A stretch of DNA of 64,000 bases from Micromonospora sp. M71_S20 (GTDB lineage: Bacteria; Actinomycetota; Actinomycetes; Mycobacteriales; Micromonosporaceae): positions 374,501 through 438,500 of the forward strand of contig NZ_RCCV01000002.1 of assembly GCF_003664255.1 (NCBI RefSeq), in the 5' to 3' direction. Shown here piece after piece: positions 25,175 through 34,694 of this stretch. Under the pieces are notes generated by a model. That model was not told the DNA's origin. It saw nothing but the letters and a program-made list of their open reading frames with translations, and did not search any database. Every line of letters begins with the position of its first letter. The first letter of the stretch is position 1. Position numbers and translations under genes: made by a program.

Positions 25175-25486
25175 GGCCTGTCCGAGCTGATCGAGCCGGC
25201 CTGCATCGCGGTCACCGAGTTGGTGAACAACGTGGTCGCCCACGCGCACACTCCGATGACGGTCCGCCTGGCCCCGCGCGACGGCGCGCTGCACCTGGCG
25301 GTACGCGACCACTCGCCACGGCAGCCGGCGTTCACCGGGCAGGCGCCGCTGGACACCGCGGGCGGGCGCGGCCTGCTGCTGATCGACACCGTCGCCCGCA
25401 GCTGGGGCAGCAGCCGGGTGCCGGGCGGCAAGGTCGTCTGGTGCGTGCTGCACGCCGACGACGAGACCCCCGCCCAGCACGGCTGA
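25175..25486 (+). pseudogene. C-terminal half (HATPase) cut off by an in-frame amber codon
   Basis: Directly after TAG 25172-25174 the same frame reads GLSELIEPACIAVTELVNNVVAHAH, the N-box helix of an anti-sigma-type ATPase, and later GGRGLLLIDTVARSWG, the G-box. The codon replaced by TAG falls where relatives have W in W-G-L, one base change from TGG. A TTG/GTG at 25220-25223 could start a fragment but would lack helix 1. So this is an intact domain minus its start, either a recent nonsense mutation, a sequencing error or a readthrough site. Confidence 0.75.
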
Positions 25487-25590
25487 CCGCCGCCCCGATT
25501 CCGCCCCGCCGTCCCCCGACGTGCCGCTTCCGCCCGGATGGCCACGGGCGGCACCGGTTATGCCGGGAGGGCAGTGGGTAGTGATCAGCC

Positions 25591-26163
25591 ATGCGCGACG
25601 ACGAGTACCCGACCCCCGTGTCCGACCCCGAGGCGGAGGGCCTGCCCGACACCGCCGACGACGACTCGACCGCCAACGACGACGTCCTGACCGGGCGCGA
25701 GGCGGACGGCCCGGACCCCGCCCAGCTGCCGGGCGACCGGACGCCGGTCGCGGTGGACCGGTACGGGAACACCGCCGAGGAGCAGCTGGACGGCGAGTCG
25801 CTGGACTACAAGCTCGACCGGGAGCAGTACGAACGCCCGGCCGACGACCCGCTCGCCGGCCCCGTCGACCCGGACATCGCCGCCGAGGCCGACAGCGAGG
25901 AGGCGGCGGCGCAGGCCCAGCTCGACGCGGACGTGATCGACCCCGGCCCCACCTCCGACCCGGACTCGCCGGTGTCCCTCTACGACCACGGCAAGCTCGG
26001 CGGCGTCAGCGACGGCCAGGTCGGCCGGCTCGTCGAACCGGACGAGGGGGCGCACACCGACCAGGAGACCGACTCGGTGGCGTACGACGCCGGTTCGGCC
26101 GGCGGCGGCGCGAGCGCCGAGGAGCTGGCCATCCACGAGACGCGACCGCCGCACTCGGTCTGA
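25591..26163 (+). CDS. DUF5709 family acidic protein
   Basis: A 190-aa, strongly acidic, low-complexity soluble protein (Asp/Glu/Ala/Gly/Pro). LDGESLDYKLDREQYERPADDPLAG and the following acidic stretches match the actinobacterial DUF5709 family, of unknown function. There is no signal peptide or membrane segment. It converges with the response regulator over a 12-base gap. Confidence 0.8.
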   Translation: MRDDEYPTPVSDPEAEGLPDTADDDSTANDDVLTGREADGPDPAQLPGDRTPVAVDRYGNTAEEQLDGESLDYKLDREQYERPADDPLAGPVDPDIAAEADSEEAAAQAQLDADVIDPGPTSDPDSPVSLYDHGKLGGVSDGQVGRLVEPDEGAHTDQETDSVAYDAGSAGGGASAEELAIHETRPPHSV

Positions 26164-26175
26164 GCCGGCCCCGGG

Positions 26176-26856
26176 TCAGTCGTCGAGGCCCCGCTCGATC
26201 GCGTACCGGGTCAGCTCGACCCGGTTGTGCAGCTGGAGCTTGCCGAGCGTGTTCTGCACGTGGTTCTGCACGGTGCGGTGGGCCAACCCGAGCCGCTCGG
26301 CGATCTGCTTGTAGGACATGCCCTTGGCGACCAGGCGCAGCACCTCGGTCTCCCGGTCGGTGAGCCGGGGTGCCGGGCCGGCGCCCCGGGCTTCGGGTCC
26401 GGCGGCGTGGTCGGCGCCGCCCGGGTCGGCCGCGAGCCGGCGGTACTCGCCGAGGACGAGCCCGGCCAGGCCGGGCGTGAAGACCGGCTCCCCCGCCGCC
26501 GTCCGGCGCACCGCCTCCAGGAACTCCGCCGGGGCGGCCGACTTGACCAGGTAGCCGGTGGCGCCCGCCTTCACCGCGTCGAGCACGCTCTGCTGCTCGC
26601 CGCTGGCCGAGAGCATCAGCACCCGCACCTCCGGCAGCACGGCGCGCAGCCCGCGGACCACCTCCACCCCCGAGACGTCCGGCAGTTGCAGGTCGAGGAC
26701 CACCACGTCCGGCCGGGCGGCGGCGGCGACCCGCAGCGCCTGCCGGCCCTCCCCGCTGGCGGCGACGACGACGTGGCCGGCCTCGGTGAGGTCCCGGGCC
26801 ACCCCCTCCCGCCACATCGGGTGGTCATCCACCACCATCACCCGTACGCCTGTCAC
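26176..26856 (-). CDS. NarL/LuxR-family response regulator
   Basis: A 226-aa two-domain regulator. The receiver has the acidic pair in VMVVDDHPMWREG, the phospho-acceptor in VVVLDLQLPDVSG, the threonine/serine switch in LMLSASGE and the conserved lysine in GYLVKSAAP. The C-terminal HTH is LTDRETEVLRLVAKGMSYKQIAERLGLAHRTVQNHVQNTLGKL. Its partner kinase gene ends 58 bases upstream, the gap being filled by a repeated 49-base spacer. Confidence 0.95.
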   Translation of the reverse strand: MTGVRVMVVDDHPMWREGVARDLTEAGHVVVAASGEGRQALRVAAAARPDVVVLDLQLPDVSGVEVVRGLRAVLPEVRVLMLSASGEQQSVLDAVKAGATGYLVKSAAPAEFLEAVRRTAAGEPVFTPGLAGLVLGEYRRLAADPGGADHAAGPEARGAGPAPRLTDRETEVLRLVAKGMSYKQIAERLGLAHRTVQNHVQNTLGKLQLHNRVELTRYAIERGLDD

Positions 26857-26869
26857 GGCTGTGCCTCCC

Positions 26870-26918
26870 TCGTTCGCGACTGCGGGGCTCGCAAACCCGG
26901 CTCACTCCTCGCGCTCAC
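26870..26918 (-). repeat. 49-bp operon-spacer repeat, copy A
   Basis: It starts at the stop codon of the histidine kinase and fills the gap to the response regulator. Copies at 57262-57310 and 57321-57369 match it except for one base (A or G). On the coding strand it reads GTGAGCGCGAGGAGTGAGCC and ends GTCGCGAACGA. Confidence 0.85.
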
Positions 26919-28054
26919 GTGAGCCCCTTTCTCGAAACGGTCAGTTCCAGCTCGGTGCCGACGCCCGGCGCCGAGGTGATCCGCACCGTACCGCCGAGGT
27001 CGGCGAGGCGGCCCCGGATCGACCGGGCGACGCCGAGCCGGCCCTCGGCGGCGGCCTCCTCCAGCCGGCCGTCCGGAAACCCCGGCCCCTCGTCGCGGAT
27101 CGACACGGTCACCGTCGCCCCCTCGTCCTCGACGAGCACCCAGGCCCGCCCGTCGGTGTGCCGGGCCACGTTGTCGAGGGCGGCGGCGGTCGCGGCGGCC
27201 AGCTCGTGGGCGACCCGCCCGGGCAGGGGCACCGGGGTGGCCGGCGCGGACAGCGATACCGTCGCCGAGGCGTACCGGCCGAGCAGCCCACGCAGGTCCA
27301 CGGACCCGCCGTGCGCGGTGGGCCCGACCGGCGCGGCGCCGCCAATCAGGGCGCGCAGCGCGGCCTCCTGCTCCCCGGCGAGCCGGGCCAGTTCCCCGGC
27401 CTCGCCGTCCAGGTGGGCGCCGCGCCGCTGCACCAGCGCGAGCACCTGGAGCACGGAGTCGTGGATGTCCCGGGCCAGCCGCTCCCGCTCCCGGGTGGCG
27501 GCCTCCAGCTCCACGGCCCGGTGCAGCCGCTCCTCGGCGGTCACCGCCAGCCGGGCGACGTGCCCGACCACCACGCCGGCGAGCAGCAGCAGGATCGCCC
27601 CGGTGAGCGACGACTGGCCGATCCGTTCGCGGGTGGCGAGGTCCGCCGCGCCGAGCACCAGCGCGGCGACCGTGCCCCGGCGCCGGCCGCCGGAGACCGC
27701 CCAGGCCAGCACCGGTCCGGCCAGCCAGGCCACCGCGAGGCTGGGCACGCCGGCGGCGAGCGCCGTCCGCCCGATCACCCACGGGGTGGCCAGCATGATG
27801 CCGACGACGACCCCCAGGTCCGCCAGGAGCAGCGGCCAGCCCCGGCGGGCCGGATCGGCGTAGCCGACGGCGGTCACGCCGGTCCAGGCCGCCATCAGCA
27901 GGACCAGGCCGCCGGCCGCGAGCGGGTGGGCGTACCGGTCGGCGTCCCGGACCGCCAGCACGCAGACGTACGCCAGGGAGGCCACCCGGAACACGGCGAT
28001 GGCCCGCCAGAGCGGGACCTCGAAACCACCGGGCGGCATCGACACGCCCGTCAC
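26915..28054 (-). CDS. MacS/DesK-type sensor histidine kinase
   Basis: A 379-aa membrane kinase: about six N-terminal helices (residues 20-170), then RERERLARDIHDSVLQVLALV with the phospho-accepting histidine of the HisKA_3 family, and a HATPase domain with ALDNVARHT (N-box), DEGPGFPDG (G-box) and LGVARSIRGRLADLGGTVRI. It phosphorylates the NarL-type regulator encoded behind it. The signal is unknown. Translation may begin at GTG 28054 or the nearby ATG (MPPGG). A 44-base stretch around its H-box is repeated at 34124-34167. Confidence 0.92.
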   Translation of the reverse strand: MTGVSMPPGGFEVPLWRAIAVFRVASLAYVCVLAVRDADRYAHPLAAGGLVLLMAAWTGVTAVGYADPARRGWPLLLADLGVVVGIMLATPWVIGRTALAAGVPSLAVAWLAGPVLAWAVSGGRRRGTVAALVLGAADLATRERIGQSSLTGAILLLLAGVVVGHVARLAVTAEERLHRAVELEAATRERERLARDIHDSVLQVLALVQRRGAHLDGEAGELARLAGEQEAALRALIGGAAPVGPTAHGGSVDLRGLLGRYASATVSLSAPATPVPLPGRVAHELAAATAAALDNVARHTDGRAWVLVEDEGATVTVSIRDEGPGFPDGRLEEAAAEGRLGVARSIRGRLADLGGTVRITSAPGVGTELELTVSRKGLT

Positions 28055-28165
28055 GATGCCACAACCGTCAGGACGGCCCCGTGGGCCGCCGGATGCGCTC
28101 AGAGAAACCCTGACGTACGGTGGAAAAGCCGCGAAACATCAACGATCCGCTGTCGGGACGGGGCC

Positions 28166-28633
28166 ATGACGAATGCGGAACCCGGAGCACAGCGTACGGT
28201 TGTGCCCATCGAACCTTCCCTCCTCATTGCCGAGGCCTTCGACCAGGCCCAGGTGACCGAGCTTCGCCACTCGGTCACCTCCTGCGCGCACGCGGCGGGG
28301 CTGAGCGGGCAGCGCCTGGACGACTTCGTGCTGGCGGTCAACGAGTTGATCACCAACGCGGTCCGGCACGGCGGCGGGCGGGGCTGGCTGCGGCTGTGGC
28401 GGCAGTCGGGCCGACTGTTCTGCGAGGTCTCCGACCACGGGCAGGGAATCAGCACGCAGCGGCTGGGCGACCGGAGCCGCCCCGCCGCCGACACCGCCGG
28501 CGGGTGGGGCCTCTGGCTGGCCCGGGAACTGAGCGACAGCATGGACGTGGAGACCGGCGCGCGCGGCACGACGGTCCGCATCAGCGCCGCCGCCGTGGCC
28601 CCCCAGCACACCGGCCGCCACCGCCGCGACTGA
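28166..28633 (+). CDS. Anti-sigma regulatory factor-like ATP-binding protein (HATPase_c_2)
   Basis: A 155-aa single-domain GHKL ATPase. [19 protein letters not shown] carries the full N-box (E-x-x-x-N), [10 protein letters not shown] the D-x-G-x-G motif, and [13 protein letters not shown] the G2 box. Such proteins bind anti-anti-sigma or sigma factors and often have kinase activity toward STAS partners. With the broken STAS-HATPase gene and the ATPase at 350 it makes three partner-switch-type genes in the window, none next to a sigma gene. ATG 28166; divergent from the kinase gene. Confidence 0.88.
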   Translation: MTNAEPGAQRTVVPIEPSLLIAEAFDQAQVTELRHSVTSCAHAAGLSGQRLDDFVLAVNELITNAVRHGGGRGWLRLWRQSGRLFCEVSDHGQGISTQRLGDRSRPAADTAGGWGLWLARELSDSMDVETGARGTTVRISAAAVAPQHTGRHRRD

Positions 28634-28676
28634 CCTCCCGCGCGGACTCACGCGGGGGCCTGCCGCCCGGGACCGG

Positions 28677-29615
28677 TCAGGCGAAGAGGGCGCTGACCGA
28701 TTCGCCGTTGTGGATCCGGCGCATCGCCTCGGCCAGGGCCGGCGCCACGGACAGGATCTCCAGCTTCGGCACCCGCTTGTCGGCGGGGATCGGCACGGTG
28801 TTGGTGCAGACGATCTCCAGCACGCCCTCCTGCTCGCTCAGCCGCCGCAACGCGCCGCTGGAGAAGAGGCCGTGCGTGCAGGCCAGCCGGATCGAGCGGA
28901 CCTTCAGCTCGCGCAGGTGCTCCATCAGCTCGATCACCGTGCTGCCCTTGGCGATCTCGTCGTCCAGCACGATCACGTCCCGGCCGGTCACGTCGCCGAT
29001 CACCGCGCTGATCTTGACCCGGTCGTCGCTGAACCGCTGCTTCGCCCCGGCGGCCACCGGGGTGCCGAGCCGCCGGGCGAACGCCGCCGCCTCCTTGGCG
29101 TTGCCGAGGTCCGGCGAGACCACCACCGTGTTGCTCAGGTCGTAGCGGGTGAAGTGGTCGGCCAGCTCGCGCAGCGCGTGCAGGTGGTCGACCGGCACGC
29201 TGAAGAAGCCGTGCACCTGGGGCGAGTGCAGGGTCATCGCCAGCACCCGGTCCGCGCCCGCCGAGGTGAGCAGGTCGGCGACGAGCCGCCCGCCGATCGA
29301 GATGCGCGGCGCGTCCTTCTTGTCGGACCGGGCGTACGCGTAGTGCGGCAGCACCACGGTGATCCGGCCGGCCGACGCGCCCCGGGCCGCGTCGATCATG
29401 AGCAGCAGCTCGACCAGGTTCTCCTGCACGGGCGGTACCAACGGCTGGATCAGGAAGACGTCCCGCTCCCGGCAGTTGGCCTGCAACTGCACTTCCAGGC
29501 AGTCGTTGGCGAACCGGGAGACCCGCACCGGGTGCAGCGGCACATCGAGGTGGGCACAGATCTCGGCGGCGAGTTCGGGGTGGGCGGTACCACTGAAGAC
29601 GGCGATGTCACGCAC
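28677..29615 (-). CDS. Ribose-phosphate pyrophosphokinase homologue with unusual PRPP loop
   Basis: A 312-aa class I PRPP synthetase fold: [25 protein letters not shown], the ATP-site [21 protein letters not shown] and [10 protein letters not shown]. The PRPP-binding loop reads [17 protein letters not shown], where the usual form is V-V-D-D-x-x-x-T-G-G-T, so this is a divergent paralogue. It could make PRPP or act on a related substrate. GTG 29615 gives the normal length; the longer upstream frame is a shadow of glpK. It diverges from glpK with about 93 bases between. Confidence 0.85.
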   Translation of the reverse strand: MRDIAVFSGTAHPELAAEICAHLDVPLHPVRVSRFANDCLEVQLQANCRERDVFLIQPLVPPVQENLVELLLMIDAARGASAGRITVVLPHYAYARSDKKDAPRISIGGRLVADLLTSAGADRVLAMTLHSPQVHGFFSVPVDHLHALRELADHFTRYDLSNTVVVSPDLGNAKEAAAFARRLGTPVAAGAKQRFSDDRVKISAVIGDVTGRDVIVLDDEIAKGSTVIELMEHLRELKVRSIRLACTHGLFSSGALRRLSEQEGVLEIVCTNTVPIPADKRVPKLEILSVAPALAEAMRRIHNGESVSALFA

Positions 29616-29708
29616 GTCCGCACATCGTACGGACGGGAACGGGACCTGTTCCCCGCCGGGGCCCGCCGCCGGCCGGCGAAGAGCGGCCGGGCCGGGTACG
29701 GTGCTGCC

Positions 29709-31193
29709 GTGACCCCCCAGTACGTCGCCGCCATCGACCAGGGCACCACCTCCTCGCGGTGCATCGTCTTCGACCGGGCCGGGGAGATCGTCTCCGTGGC
29801 CCAGCGGGAGCACCGGCAGATCTTCCCCCGGCCGGGCTGGGTGGAGCACGACGCCGAGGAGATCTGGGACAACGTCCAGCGGGTGGTCCGGGAGGCGCTG
29901 CACGCCGCCGGCACCGACGCCGCCGGGCTCGCCGCCGTGGGCATCACCAACCAGCGGGAGACCACGCTCGTCTGGGACCGGGCCACCGGCCGGCCGGTGG
30001 CCAACGCCGTCGTCTGGCAGGACACCCGCACCGCGCCGCTGCTGCGCGAGCTGGATCAGGCGTACGGCGAGGAGCGGTTCCGCTCCCGCACCGGGCTGCC
30101 GCTGGCCACCTACTTCGCCGGGCCGAAGCTGCGGTGGCTGCTGGAGCACGTCGACGGGCTGCGCGGGCGCGCCGAGGCAGGCGAGGTGCTCTTCGGCACG
30201 ATGGACAGCTGGCTGATCTGGAAGCTGACCGGCCGGCACGTCACCGATGTCACCAACGCCAGCCGCACCCTGCTGATGGACCTGACCACCCTCGACTGGG
30301 ACCCGGAGCTGCTCGACGCGATGGGTGTGCCGGCCGCGATGCTGCCGGAGATCCGCAGCTCCGCCGAGGTCTACGGGGAGGCTACCGGCGTCCTGGCCGG
30401 GGTGCCGGTGGCCAGCGCGCTCGGCGACCAGCAGGCCGCCCTGTTCGGGCAGACCTGCTTCCAGCCGGGCGAGGCCAAGTGCACCTACGGCACCGGCAGC
30501 TTCCTGTTGCTCAACACCGGCGCCAGCCCGGTCCCCTCCACCCACGGCCTGCTCACCACGGTCGCCTACCGCATCCACGGCCAGCCCGCCGCGTACGCGC
30601 TCGAGGGGGCGATCGCGGTCACCGGCTCGCTGGTGCAGTGGCTGCGCGACAACCTCGGGCTGATCTCCACCGCGCCCGAGGTGGAGGAGCTGGCCCGCAC
30701 CGTCGACGACAACGGCGGCTGCTACGTCGTGCCGGCCTTCTCCGGGCTGTTCGCCCCGCACTGGCGCAGCGACGCGCGCGGGGTGGTCGCCGGGCTGACC
30801 GGTTACATCACCAAGGGGCACCTGGCCCGGGCGGCGCTGGAGGCGTCCGCCTGGCAGACCCGCGAGGTGGTCGACGCGATGAACGCCGACTCCGACGTGG
30901 CGCTGCGCCGGCTGCGGGTCGACGGCGGGATGACCGCCAACGGGCTGCTGATGCAGTTCCTCGCCGACGTGCTCGACGTGCCGGTGGTCCGGTCCCGGAT
31001 CACCGAGACCACCTGCCTCGGCGCGGCGTACGCGGCCGGCCTGGCGGTCGGCTTCTGGCCGGACCTGGCGACGCTGCGCGCCCAGTGGCGCTCCGACGCG
31101 CAGTGGGAGTCGACGATGGAACCGGCGCACCGGGAGCGGGAGCTGCGCAACTGGCGCAAGGCCGTCCAGCGCACCCTCGACTGGGTGGACTGA
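29709..31193 (+). CDS. glpK: Glycerol kinase
   Basis: A 494-aa FGGY kinase. The phosphate-binding loop [16 protein letters not shown] opens it; [17 protein letters not shown] and [11 protein letters not shown] are the glycerol-site blocks, [31 protein letters not shown] follows, and [17 protein letters not shown] is the second conserved FGGY region. It phosphorylates glycerol to sn-glycerol-3-phosphate. GTG 29709 is chosen because the family begins a few residues before the loop. No glpF or glpD is adjacent. It converges with purC. Confidence 0.95.
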   Translation: MTPQYVAAIDQGTTSSRCIVFDRAGEIVSVAQREHRQIFPRPGWVEHDAEEIWDNVQRVVREALHAAGTDAAGLAAVGITNQRETTLVWDRATGRPVANAVVWQDTRTAPLLRELDQAYGEERFRSRTGLPLATYFAGPKLRWLLEHVDGLRGRAEAGEVLFGTMDSWLIWKLTGRHVTDVTNASRTLLMDLTTLDWDPELLDAMGVPAAMLPEIRSSAEVYGEATGVLAGVPVASALGDQQAALFGQTCFQPGEAKCTYGTGSFLLLNTGASPVPSTHGLLTTVAYRIHGQPAAYALEGAIAVTGSLVQWLRDNLGLISTAPEVEELARTVDDNGGCYVVPAFSGLFAPHWRSDARGVVAGLTGYITKGHLARAALEASAWQTREVVDAMNADSDVALRRLRVDGGMTANGLLMQFLADVLDVPVVRSRITETTCLGAAYAAGLAVGFWPDLATLRAQWRSDAQWESTMEPAHRERELRNWRKAVQRTLDWVD

Positions 31194-31245
31194 CCGCCGC
31201 GTCGCCCGGCCGCGAACTCGTCGCAACCCTGGTGACGGCCCGGGG

Positions 31246-32079
31246 TCAGTCCCAGGGGTTGCCGGTGAGCTTCTCGTAGACGTCGACGTAGCGGGCCCGG
31301 GTCGCCTCGACCACCTCGGCCGGCACCTCGGGCGCCGGGGCCTGCTTGTCCCAGCCGCTCTCCACCGCCCAGTCCCGGACGTACTGCTTGTCGTAGGAGA
31401 ACTGCGCCCGGCCCGGCTGGTACGACTCCGCCGGCCAGAACCGCGACGAGTCGGAGGTGAGCAGCTCGTCGCCGACGGTCAGCGTGCCGTCCGGCGCCCA
31501 GCCCAGCTCGATCTTGGTGTCGGCGATCAGGATGCCCCGGTCGGCGGCCAGCTCGGCCCCCCGGCGGTAGACGTCGAGCGTGATCCGGCGCAGCCGCTCG
31601 GCGGTCTCGGCGCCGACCTTGTCCACCACCTCGGCGAAGGTGATCGGCTCGTCGTGCTCCCCCACCGGCGCCTTGGTCGACGGGGTGAAGATCGGCTCGG
31701 GCAGGATGGACGCCTCGACCAGCCCGCGCGGCAGCTCGACGCCGGAGACCGCGCCGGTGCGCTGGTACTCCTTCAGGCCGCCGCCGGTCAGGTAGCCCCG
31801 GGCGACGCACTCCACCGCGACCATCTCCAGCCGCCGGCAGCGGATCGCCCGACCGGCGAACTCCGCCGGCACGTCGGTGGCGGAGATGACGTGGTTCGGC
31901 ACCAGGTCGGCCAGCTGCTCGAACCACCACAGCGAGAGCGCGGTGAGCAGCTTGCCCTTGTCGGGGATCGGCGTCGGCAGCACCACGTCGTAGATCGAGA
32001 TGCGGTCGGAGGCGACCAGGATCAGGTCCTCGCCATCGGCGTAGACGTCCCTGACCTTGCCCGAGTGCAGAAGTTCCAC
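31246..32079 (-). CDS. purC: SAICAR synthetase (phosphoribosylaminoimidazole-succinocarboxamide synthase)
   Basis: A 277-aa PurC. LLHSGKVRDVYADGEDLILVASDRISIYDVV is the nucleotide-binding start, MVAVECVARGYLTGGGLKEYQRTG and ILIADTKIELGWAPDGTLTVGDE (metal and substrate residues) are conserved, and the ending KLTGNPWD is normal. It joins aspartate to CAIR in purine synthesis. GTG 32079 precedes the conserved VELLHSGK; upstream the frame stays open by chance. It stands alone. Confidence 0.95.
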   Translation of the reverse strand: MELLHSGKVRDVYADGEDLILVASDRISIYDVVLPTPIPDKGKLLTALSLWWFEQLADLVPNHVISATDVPAEFAGRAIRCRRLEMVAVECVARGYLTGGGLKEYQRTGAVSGVELPRGLVEASILPEPIFTPSTKAPVGEHDEPITFAEVVDKVGAETAERLRRITLDVYRRGAELAADRGILIADTKIELGWAPDGTLTVGDELLTSDSSRFWPAESYQPGRAQFSYDKQYVRDWAVESGWDKQAPAPEVPAEVVEATRARYVDVYEKLTGNPWD

Positions 32080-32245
32080 GCGCCCTAGTACACCATGCGG
32101 GCCGCGTACGGCCTCCGCCGGTGGCTGCGGGCATCGATGCGTACGCCTGGGGTGTGCTGGTGTGGCCGGACGTACGTTGACACCCTTCCGTGCGCCTGCG
32201 TGAATGATCCGGCCGCCCACCCCACCGGTCCGCCAGGAGTTCTTC

Positions 32246-33577
32246 GTGCCCGTCGCCCGATCCCCGCTGTCCCGCGCCGGAGCGGACCCGGGCCGGCGTC
32301 GGGTGCTCGCCGCGATGCTGGGTGCGCCGGTGCTCGCGACGGGCGGGCTCACCGGGTGCACCGAGGGCCGGGCGGCCCCGGTGGAGACCGGGCCGGTCGA
32401 GCTGTCGGTGTTCTGGTACGGCGGGGCGAAGCGGGCCGAACTCACCGAACGGGTGCTGCGGCTCTACACCGACCGCAATCCGCGCGTCAGTTTCCGGGTC
32501 ACCTGGCAGGGCGCCGGCGGCTACTACGACCGGCTGGCCACCCAGGCCGCGGGCGGCAACGTGCCCGACCTGATCCAGCTCGACGACAGCATGCTCACCG
32601 AGTACGCCCGCCGCGAGATCGTCCTGGACCTCAGCGGGTACGTCGCCGACCATCGCCTCGACCTGCGCACCCTGCCTCCGGGCCTGGTCCGGTACGGGCA
32701 GGTCGACGGCCGTACGGTCGGCGTCGCCGCGGCACAGACCGCCGCCGCCGTGGTCTACGACCGCACGCTGCTGCGCCGGCTGCGGCTGCCCGAGCCGAGC
32801 ACGGGAATGTCCTGGGCGGAGTACGTCGCCTGGGCGCGGCGGGTCACCCGGGTGAGCGAGGGCCGGGTGGCCGGCACGATGGACCCGTCCGGCGACTCCC
32901 GGGCGTTCTGGCTCTGGCTACGCGGCCAGGGCGGTGAGTTCTACCGCGGTCGACAGCTCGGCTTCGACGCCGACGCGTTGATCGAGTGGTTCGAGCTGTG
33001 GCGGCGGGCCCGGTCCGGCCGGGCGACCCCGAGCGCAGCACTGGTGGAGCAGGCCGACGGCGGCGAGCCGACCCGGCAGCTCGTGGTCACCGGCGCCACG
33101 GCCGCCTCGTTCGCCTGGTCGCACCAGTTGCCGGAACTCCAGCGCCTCACCGACGCCGAACTCGGCCTGGCCGCCATGCCGGGTCCCCCGGAGGCGCAGT
33201 GGCACCGGGCGTCGATGTACTGGGCGGCCTTCCGGGGCACCCGGCACCCCGCCCTGGTCGCGGACGTGATCAACTTCCTGACCGGCAACGGCGAGGCGGG
33301 GAGCGTGCTCGGGCACGAGCGCGGGCTCAGCCCCAGCCTCGCCGTACGCAGCTACGTCGAGGGCAGCATCACCGATCCGGTGCAGCGGCGCGCGGCGGCC
33401 CTCGGCACCGCGCTGGCCGCCCGGCTGGGTCCCGCGCCCAGCCCACCGCCGCAGGGCCATACCCGGGTGCGGGCGCTGCTGCTGGAGGCCGCCGAGGGCA
33501 TTCGCGGCGGCGAAACCGGCCCCCGGGCGGCGACGGCCCGCTTCATGGCCCAGGCGAACGCGGCGCTGGCCGGCTAG
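32246..33577 (+). CDS. Extracellular solute-binding lipoprotein (sugar ABC transporter type 1)
   Basis: A 443-aa exported protein. After RSPLSRAGADPGRRRVLAAM, a Tat-like RRR signal sequence, the lipobox ATGGLTGC gives lipidation at C38. The mature part has the cluster B binding-protein look: LSVFWYGGAKRAELTERVLRLY, and GNVPDLIQLDDSMLTEYARR. It should bind a sugar or oligosaccharide outside the membrane. No permease or ATPase gene is adjacent, so it is an orphan or serves a remote transporter. GTG 32246 has AGGAG upstream. Confidence 0.88.
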   Translation: MPVARSPLSRAGADPGRRRVLAAMLGAPVLATGGLTGCTEGRAAPVETGPVELSVFWYGGAKRAELTERVLRLYTDRNPRVSFRVTWQGAGGYYDRLATQAAGGNVPDLIQLDDSMLTEYARREIVLDLSGYVADHRLDLRTLPPGLVRYGQVDGRTVGVAAAQTAAAVVYDRTLLRRLRLPEPSTGMSWAEYVAWARRVTRVSEGRVAGTMDPSGDSRAFWLWLRGQGGEFYRGRQLGFDADALIEWFELWRRARSGRATPSAALVEQADGGEPTRQLVVTGATAASFAWSHQLPELQRLTDAELGLAAMPGPPEAQWHRASMYWAAFRGTRHPALVADVINFLTGNGEAGSVLGHERGLSPSLAVRSYVEGSITDPVQRRAAALGTALAARLGPAPSPPPQGHTRVRALLLEAAEGIRGGETGPRAATARFMAQANAALAG

Positions 33578-33705
33578 GGCCGGTCACCGCGAGGCTGTCC
33601 CGACAGGAACGCCGGGTCCGATGCTCCGCCTCGACCGAGGCGGGACACCTTCACGCAGGCGCCCCCCTCAGCGCGGCGGGGCCACCGTCGCGCCGGCGGG
33701 CCGCG

Positions 33706-33954
33706 TCAGCGCGGCGGACCGCCCCGGCGGTTGCGCATCATGCGCATCAGGAGGAAGACGACGCCGGCGACCACGACCAGGCAGCAGAGCAGGCCGATGA
33801 AGCCGAAGCCGCCACCGCGGCGGCGCCGTGCGGCCTCCACCACGAGTTCACCCGTGCCGGTGGACGCCCAGGCCGCGACGGGCACGAACACCGACAGCAC
33901 GACCGCACCGAGGACGGCGGTCAACCGGCCCCACCACTTACCGAAGAAAGACAT
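33706..33954 (-). CDS. Small membrane protein with signal segment, function unknown
   Basis: 82 aa: a hydrophobic segment (about 10-31) with signal-peptide character ending AAWASTG, a short Arg/Gly stretch, and a second helix (about 50-70, GFIGLLCCLVVVAGVVFLLMR) followed by a basic tail. Two-helix or type-I topology is likely. I start at ATG 33954 (MSFFGKWW). The longer frame up to 34137 includes the histidine-kinase fragment and is not credible. Confidence 0.65.
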   Translation of the reverse strand: MSFFGKWWGRLTAVLGAVVLSVFVPVAAWASTGTGELVVEAARRRRGGGFGFIGLLCCLVVVAGVVFLLMRMMRNRRGGPPR

Positions 33955-34123
33955 GCCCACATCTTCGCCGACAACCGCAACCTCGGCACGTCGGTCGACG
34001 AGGAATCCGCGCCGCGCCCAGGCGCGCCCGGAGCGTTCCTCCGGCCAGCCCGGGCCTGGAGCCGTTCGCCGGCCGGTCCGCCCCCGGCATCGTTCCGCCG
34101 GCCGGTCCGCGCCCGGCGCCGCA

Positions 34124-34167
34124 AGCACCTGGAGCACGGAGTCCTGGATGTCCCGGGCCAGCCGCTC
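34124..34167 (-). pseudogene. Histidine-kinase H-box fragment
   Basis: 44 bases match 27441-27484 with one substitution. On the minus strand it reads ERLARDIQDSVLQVLA, where the active kinase has ERLARDIHDSVLQVLA, so the single change converts the phospho-accepting His codon to Gln. Sequence on both sides is unrelated to the kinase. It is a remnant of a second kinase gene or a short conversion or recombination patch. Confidence 0.65.
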
Positions 34168-34336
34168 TTACCGACCGGCCCGCCCCGCCCCAGGCGGGCC
34201 CGGTTGGCCTTGCCCGGGACGATCTCCAGCTCGATCAGCCGGCACCGTTGCACCGGCCGGCCCGCGTCCGGTGGCACAGCGACGGGGCGCGTCGACCGGT
34301 GCGACACGTCGACGCCGACGCCGGAGGCCGAGATGC

Positions 34337-34371
34337 GGAGAGGCCCCGGAGACAATCTCCGGGGCCTCTCC
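34337..34371 (-). terminator. Terminator of the first initiator tRNA
   Basis: Perfect 16-bp inverted repeat (34337-34352, 34356-34371), directly beyond the tRNA 3' end. Confidence 0.8.
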
Positions 34372-34375
34372 GACG

Positions 34376-34452
34376 TGGTAGCGGGGACAGGATTTGAACC
34401 TGCGACCTCTGGGTTATGAGCCCAGCGAGCTACCGAGCTGCTCCACCCCGCG
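34376..34452 (-). tRNA. tRNA-fMet (CAT), copy 1
   Basis: 77 bases including encoded CCA. On the minus strand: CGCGGGGTGGAGCAG at the 5' end, anticodon loop CTCATAA, T-arm GGTTCAAATCC, and 3' end CTACCA. The first acceptor pair is a mismatch (C1 opposite T72), and the anticodon stem carries three G-C pairs (GGG/CCC), both marks of initiator tRNA. Identical to the copy at 35183-35259. Confidence 0.95.
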
Positions 34453-34694
34453 TCGGCTCGTTAACTCTAGCGCACTTGGCGCCAGGATGATCAGCGGACC
34501 CCCGATCCCGCGGTGGAACCTGCCCTGACCAGCGCAAACCGGCGCCGGAGGCCGGCGCGAGGCGCCCGACCCCCGACACCCGACGCCCCAGCCCGGCTCC
34601 CGCCGCGACCGACCGCGGTGGCTGTGAGGGAACATCTCGGCCCGCTTCCGAGCCACCTCCGTTGGCGCGAGCGCGTCGCCTTCTCTCGCGCGAA

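Larger units (their letters stand above)
33955..34375. other. Intergenic region with kinase fragment and tRNA terminator
   Basis: About 420 bases without an intact gene. It holds a 44-base fragment of a histidine-kinase H-box region (34124-34167) and the tRNA terminator (34337-34371). Composition is gene-like in places, which suggests decayed coding sequence. Confidence 0.5.

Noticed and set aside
26853..28064. 403-codon frame alongside the histidine kinase
   Set aside because: Low-complexity shadow; its C-terminal SARSEPGLRAPQSRT is the translated 49-base repeat.
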